Positions 63,489 through 64,000 of a stretch of DNA of 64,000 bases are shown in pieces. The stretch comes from Ancylobacter pratisalsi (GTDB lineage: Bacteria > Pseudomonadota > Alphaproteobacteria > Rhizobiales > Xanthobacteraceae). The notes beneath the pieces were generated by a model. It saw only the letters and a list, made by a program, of their open reading frames with translations, did no database searches and was not told the origin of the DNA. The position numbers and the translations under genes were made by a program. The stretch lies in the NCBI RefSeq assembly GCF_010669125.1, contig NZ_CP048630.1:372001-436000 (forward strand), read 5' to 3'. Position 1 is the stretch's first letter; every line of letters starts with the position of its first letter.

Positions 63489-64000
63489 CTAGACCAAGAG
63501 GTCCTGTGCGATCATCTGATCGAGGCCGTCGCGCACGGCGGCCGCCATGCGCGGCGCGTACACCTGCTGATGGCCCCACTCGTTGGGATGAGTGGAGTCC
63601 GGCGTGTAGGGTGCAGGGCGGCCGACTGCCAGGTCGGCATTGCCGACGCCGTTGGGCGCGTACACCGTGCCGCCGCCCGTGACCCAGGCGGTCTGCTGGT
63701 AGTTCGGGCCGGCCTGCGTGTAGCCGACCGTGTCCGTGTACCAGACGCGCTTGCGGCCCGCGCAGGCGGCTCGCTGGCCGTCGCGGTACTGGCTAGACGT
63801 ATCGTAGGAACTCGGAAAGCTGTTCGCGAACTTCGAGAACACGAAAAACAGGCAGTTCGGCAGCGCCGCTTGAGCGAGGTCGAGATAGTCCGACACCTGC
63901 TGCTCGGCCGACATGACGGCCTCGTTGTCGTTGGTTCCAAGCGGCAGGAGGGCGAAGTGCGGATTGGCAGACGTCAGGTCGCCTAGACGCTGGAACGCGT
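63489..64000 (-). CDS. Prophage SGNH/GDSL hydrolase-like protein (5' end missing)
   Basis: The C-terminal ~170 codons of a protein entering from the right edge. ALLPLGTNDNEAV holds the block III GxND motif and YTPDSTHPNEWGHQQ holds the block V Asp-x-x-His, so the SGNH esterase fold is clear. Block I with the nucleophile is outside the window. Phage SGNH enzymes are usually tail or host-surface deacetylases acting on glycans. The position just upstream of the holin suggests the end of the structural module. The frame is open to the window end. Confidence 0.75.
   Translation of the reverse strand, partial: AFQRLGDLTSANPHFALLPLGTNDNEAVMSAEQQVSDYLDLAQAALPNCLFFVFSKFANSFPSSYDTSSQYRDGQRAACAGRKRVWYTDTVGYTQAGPNYQQTAWVTGGGTVYAPNGVGNADLAVGRPAPYTPDSTHPNEWGHQQVYAPRMAAAVRDGLDQMIAQDLLV

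Larger units (their letters stand above)
60697..64000. mobile_element. Prophage, lysis end (partial), adjacent to tRNA-Ile2
   Basis: Eight consecutive leftward genes with one- or four-base overlaps between most of them: SGNH hydrolase, holin, SAR endolysin, unknown, Rz/Rz1 pair, coiled-coil protein, zinc ribbon. They are bounded by the tRNA gene at 60696. No integrase is in the window, so it must lie at the far end if the element is intact. Dense packing and small unknown genes contrast with the host region before the tRNA. Confidence 0.8.

Overview
This is a GC-rich chromosomal window from an alphaproteobacterium of the Hyphomicrobiales (Rhizobiales), most plausibly a Xanthobacteraceae-like genus. 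That placement is inferred from gene content, not from any search. The supporting signs are an Irr-type ICE box on mbfA, DUF992 and DUF2380 proteins, an ArsR-methyltransferase fusion ahead of metF/metH, a trxB plus LsrB-like LysR pair, a greA/LPS glycosyltransferase/lrp neighbourhood, and a DnaG lacking its zinc ligands. Almost every gene is chromosomal housekeeping or envelope biology. The exception is the last 3.3 kb, where a prophage abuts a tRNA gene.

Layout. 1-3.5 kb: methionine/one-carbon genes (ArsR-methyltransferase, metF, a 43-aa ORF, 5' part of metH), all leftward, with a palindromic operator candidate. 3.6-9.7 kb: trmO, an L,D-transpeptidase, a MOSC protein, then a rightward hdeD-opgC-SGNH-SGNH run that probably decorates periplasmic glucans. 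9.7-18 kb: O-methyltransferase, prmB, class D beta-lactamase, lytic transglycosylase, Tat-exported patatin, tam, ettA. 18.3-23.4 kb: trehalose operon otsB-GH15-otsA, where otsA appears to start at CTG, followed by a GAF-GGDEF diguanylate cyclase. 23.4-28.5 kb: aldose epimerase, MFS transporter, two tiny membrane proteins, mbfA, LysE, a K+-channel-like protein. 28.5-38.5 kb: rpoD, dnaG, yqeY, then carA and carB separated by a strong terminator.

38.6-43.3 kb: greA and a GT4 lipopolysaccharide-type glycosyltransferase, preceded by a chain of three five-codon micro-ORFs linked by ATGA overlaps. Opposite them is a tightly coupled lrp-GT8-methyltransferase-ELM1 operon. 43.6-53 kb: trxB-lysR, a DUF2380 lipoprotein, an sRNA candidate, msrP, DUF992, aspartate aminotransferase, GST, PQQ sugar dehydrogenase. 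52.4-56.7 kb: iron uptake (piuC, Fiu-type TonB receptor, Sel1 protein). 56.9-60.4 kb: a low-complexity exported repeat protein behind an AT-rich leader, a diacylglycerol-kinase-like protein and a SIMPL protein. 60.6-64 kb: tRNA-Ile2(CAU) and one end of a prophage with a compact lysis cassette (holin, SAR endolysin, overlapping Rz/Rz1-type spanins, SGNH hydrolase).

The least explained signals are the micro-ORF relay before the GT4 gene, the divergent pseudo-enzyme/enzyme SGNH pair after opgC, the exported repeat protein, and the sRNA candidate near 46.4 kb.
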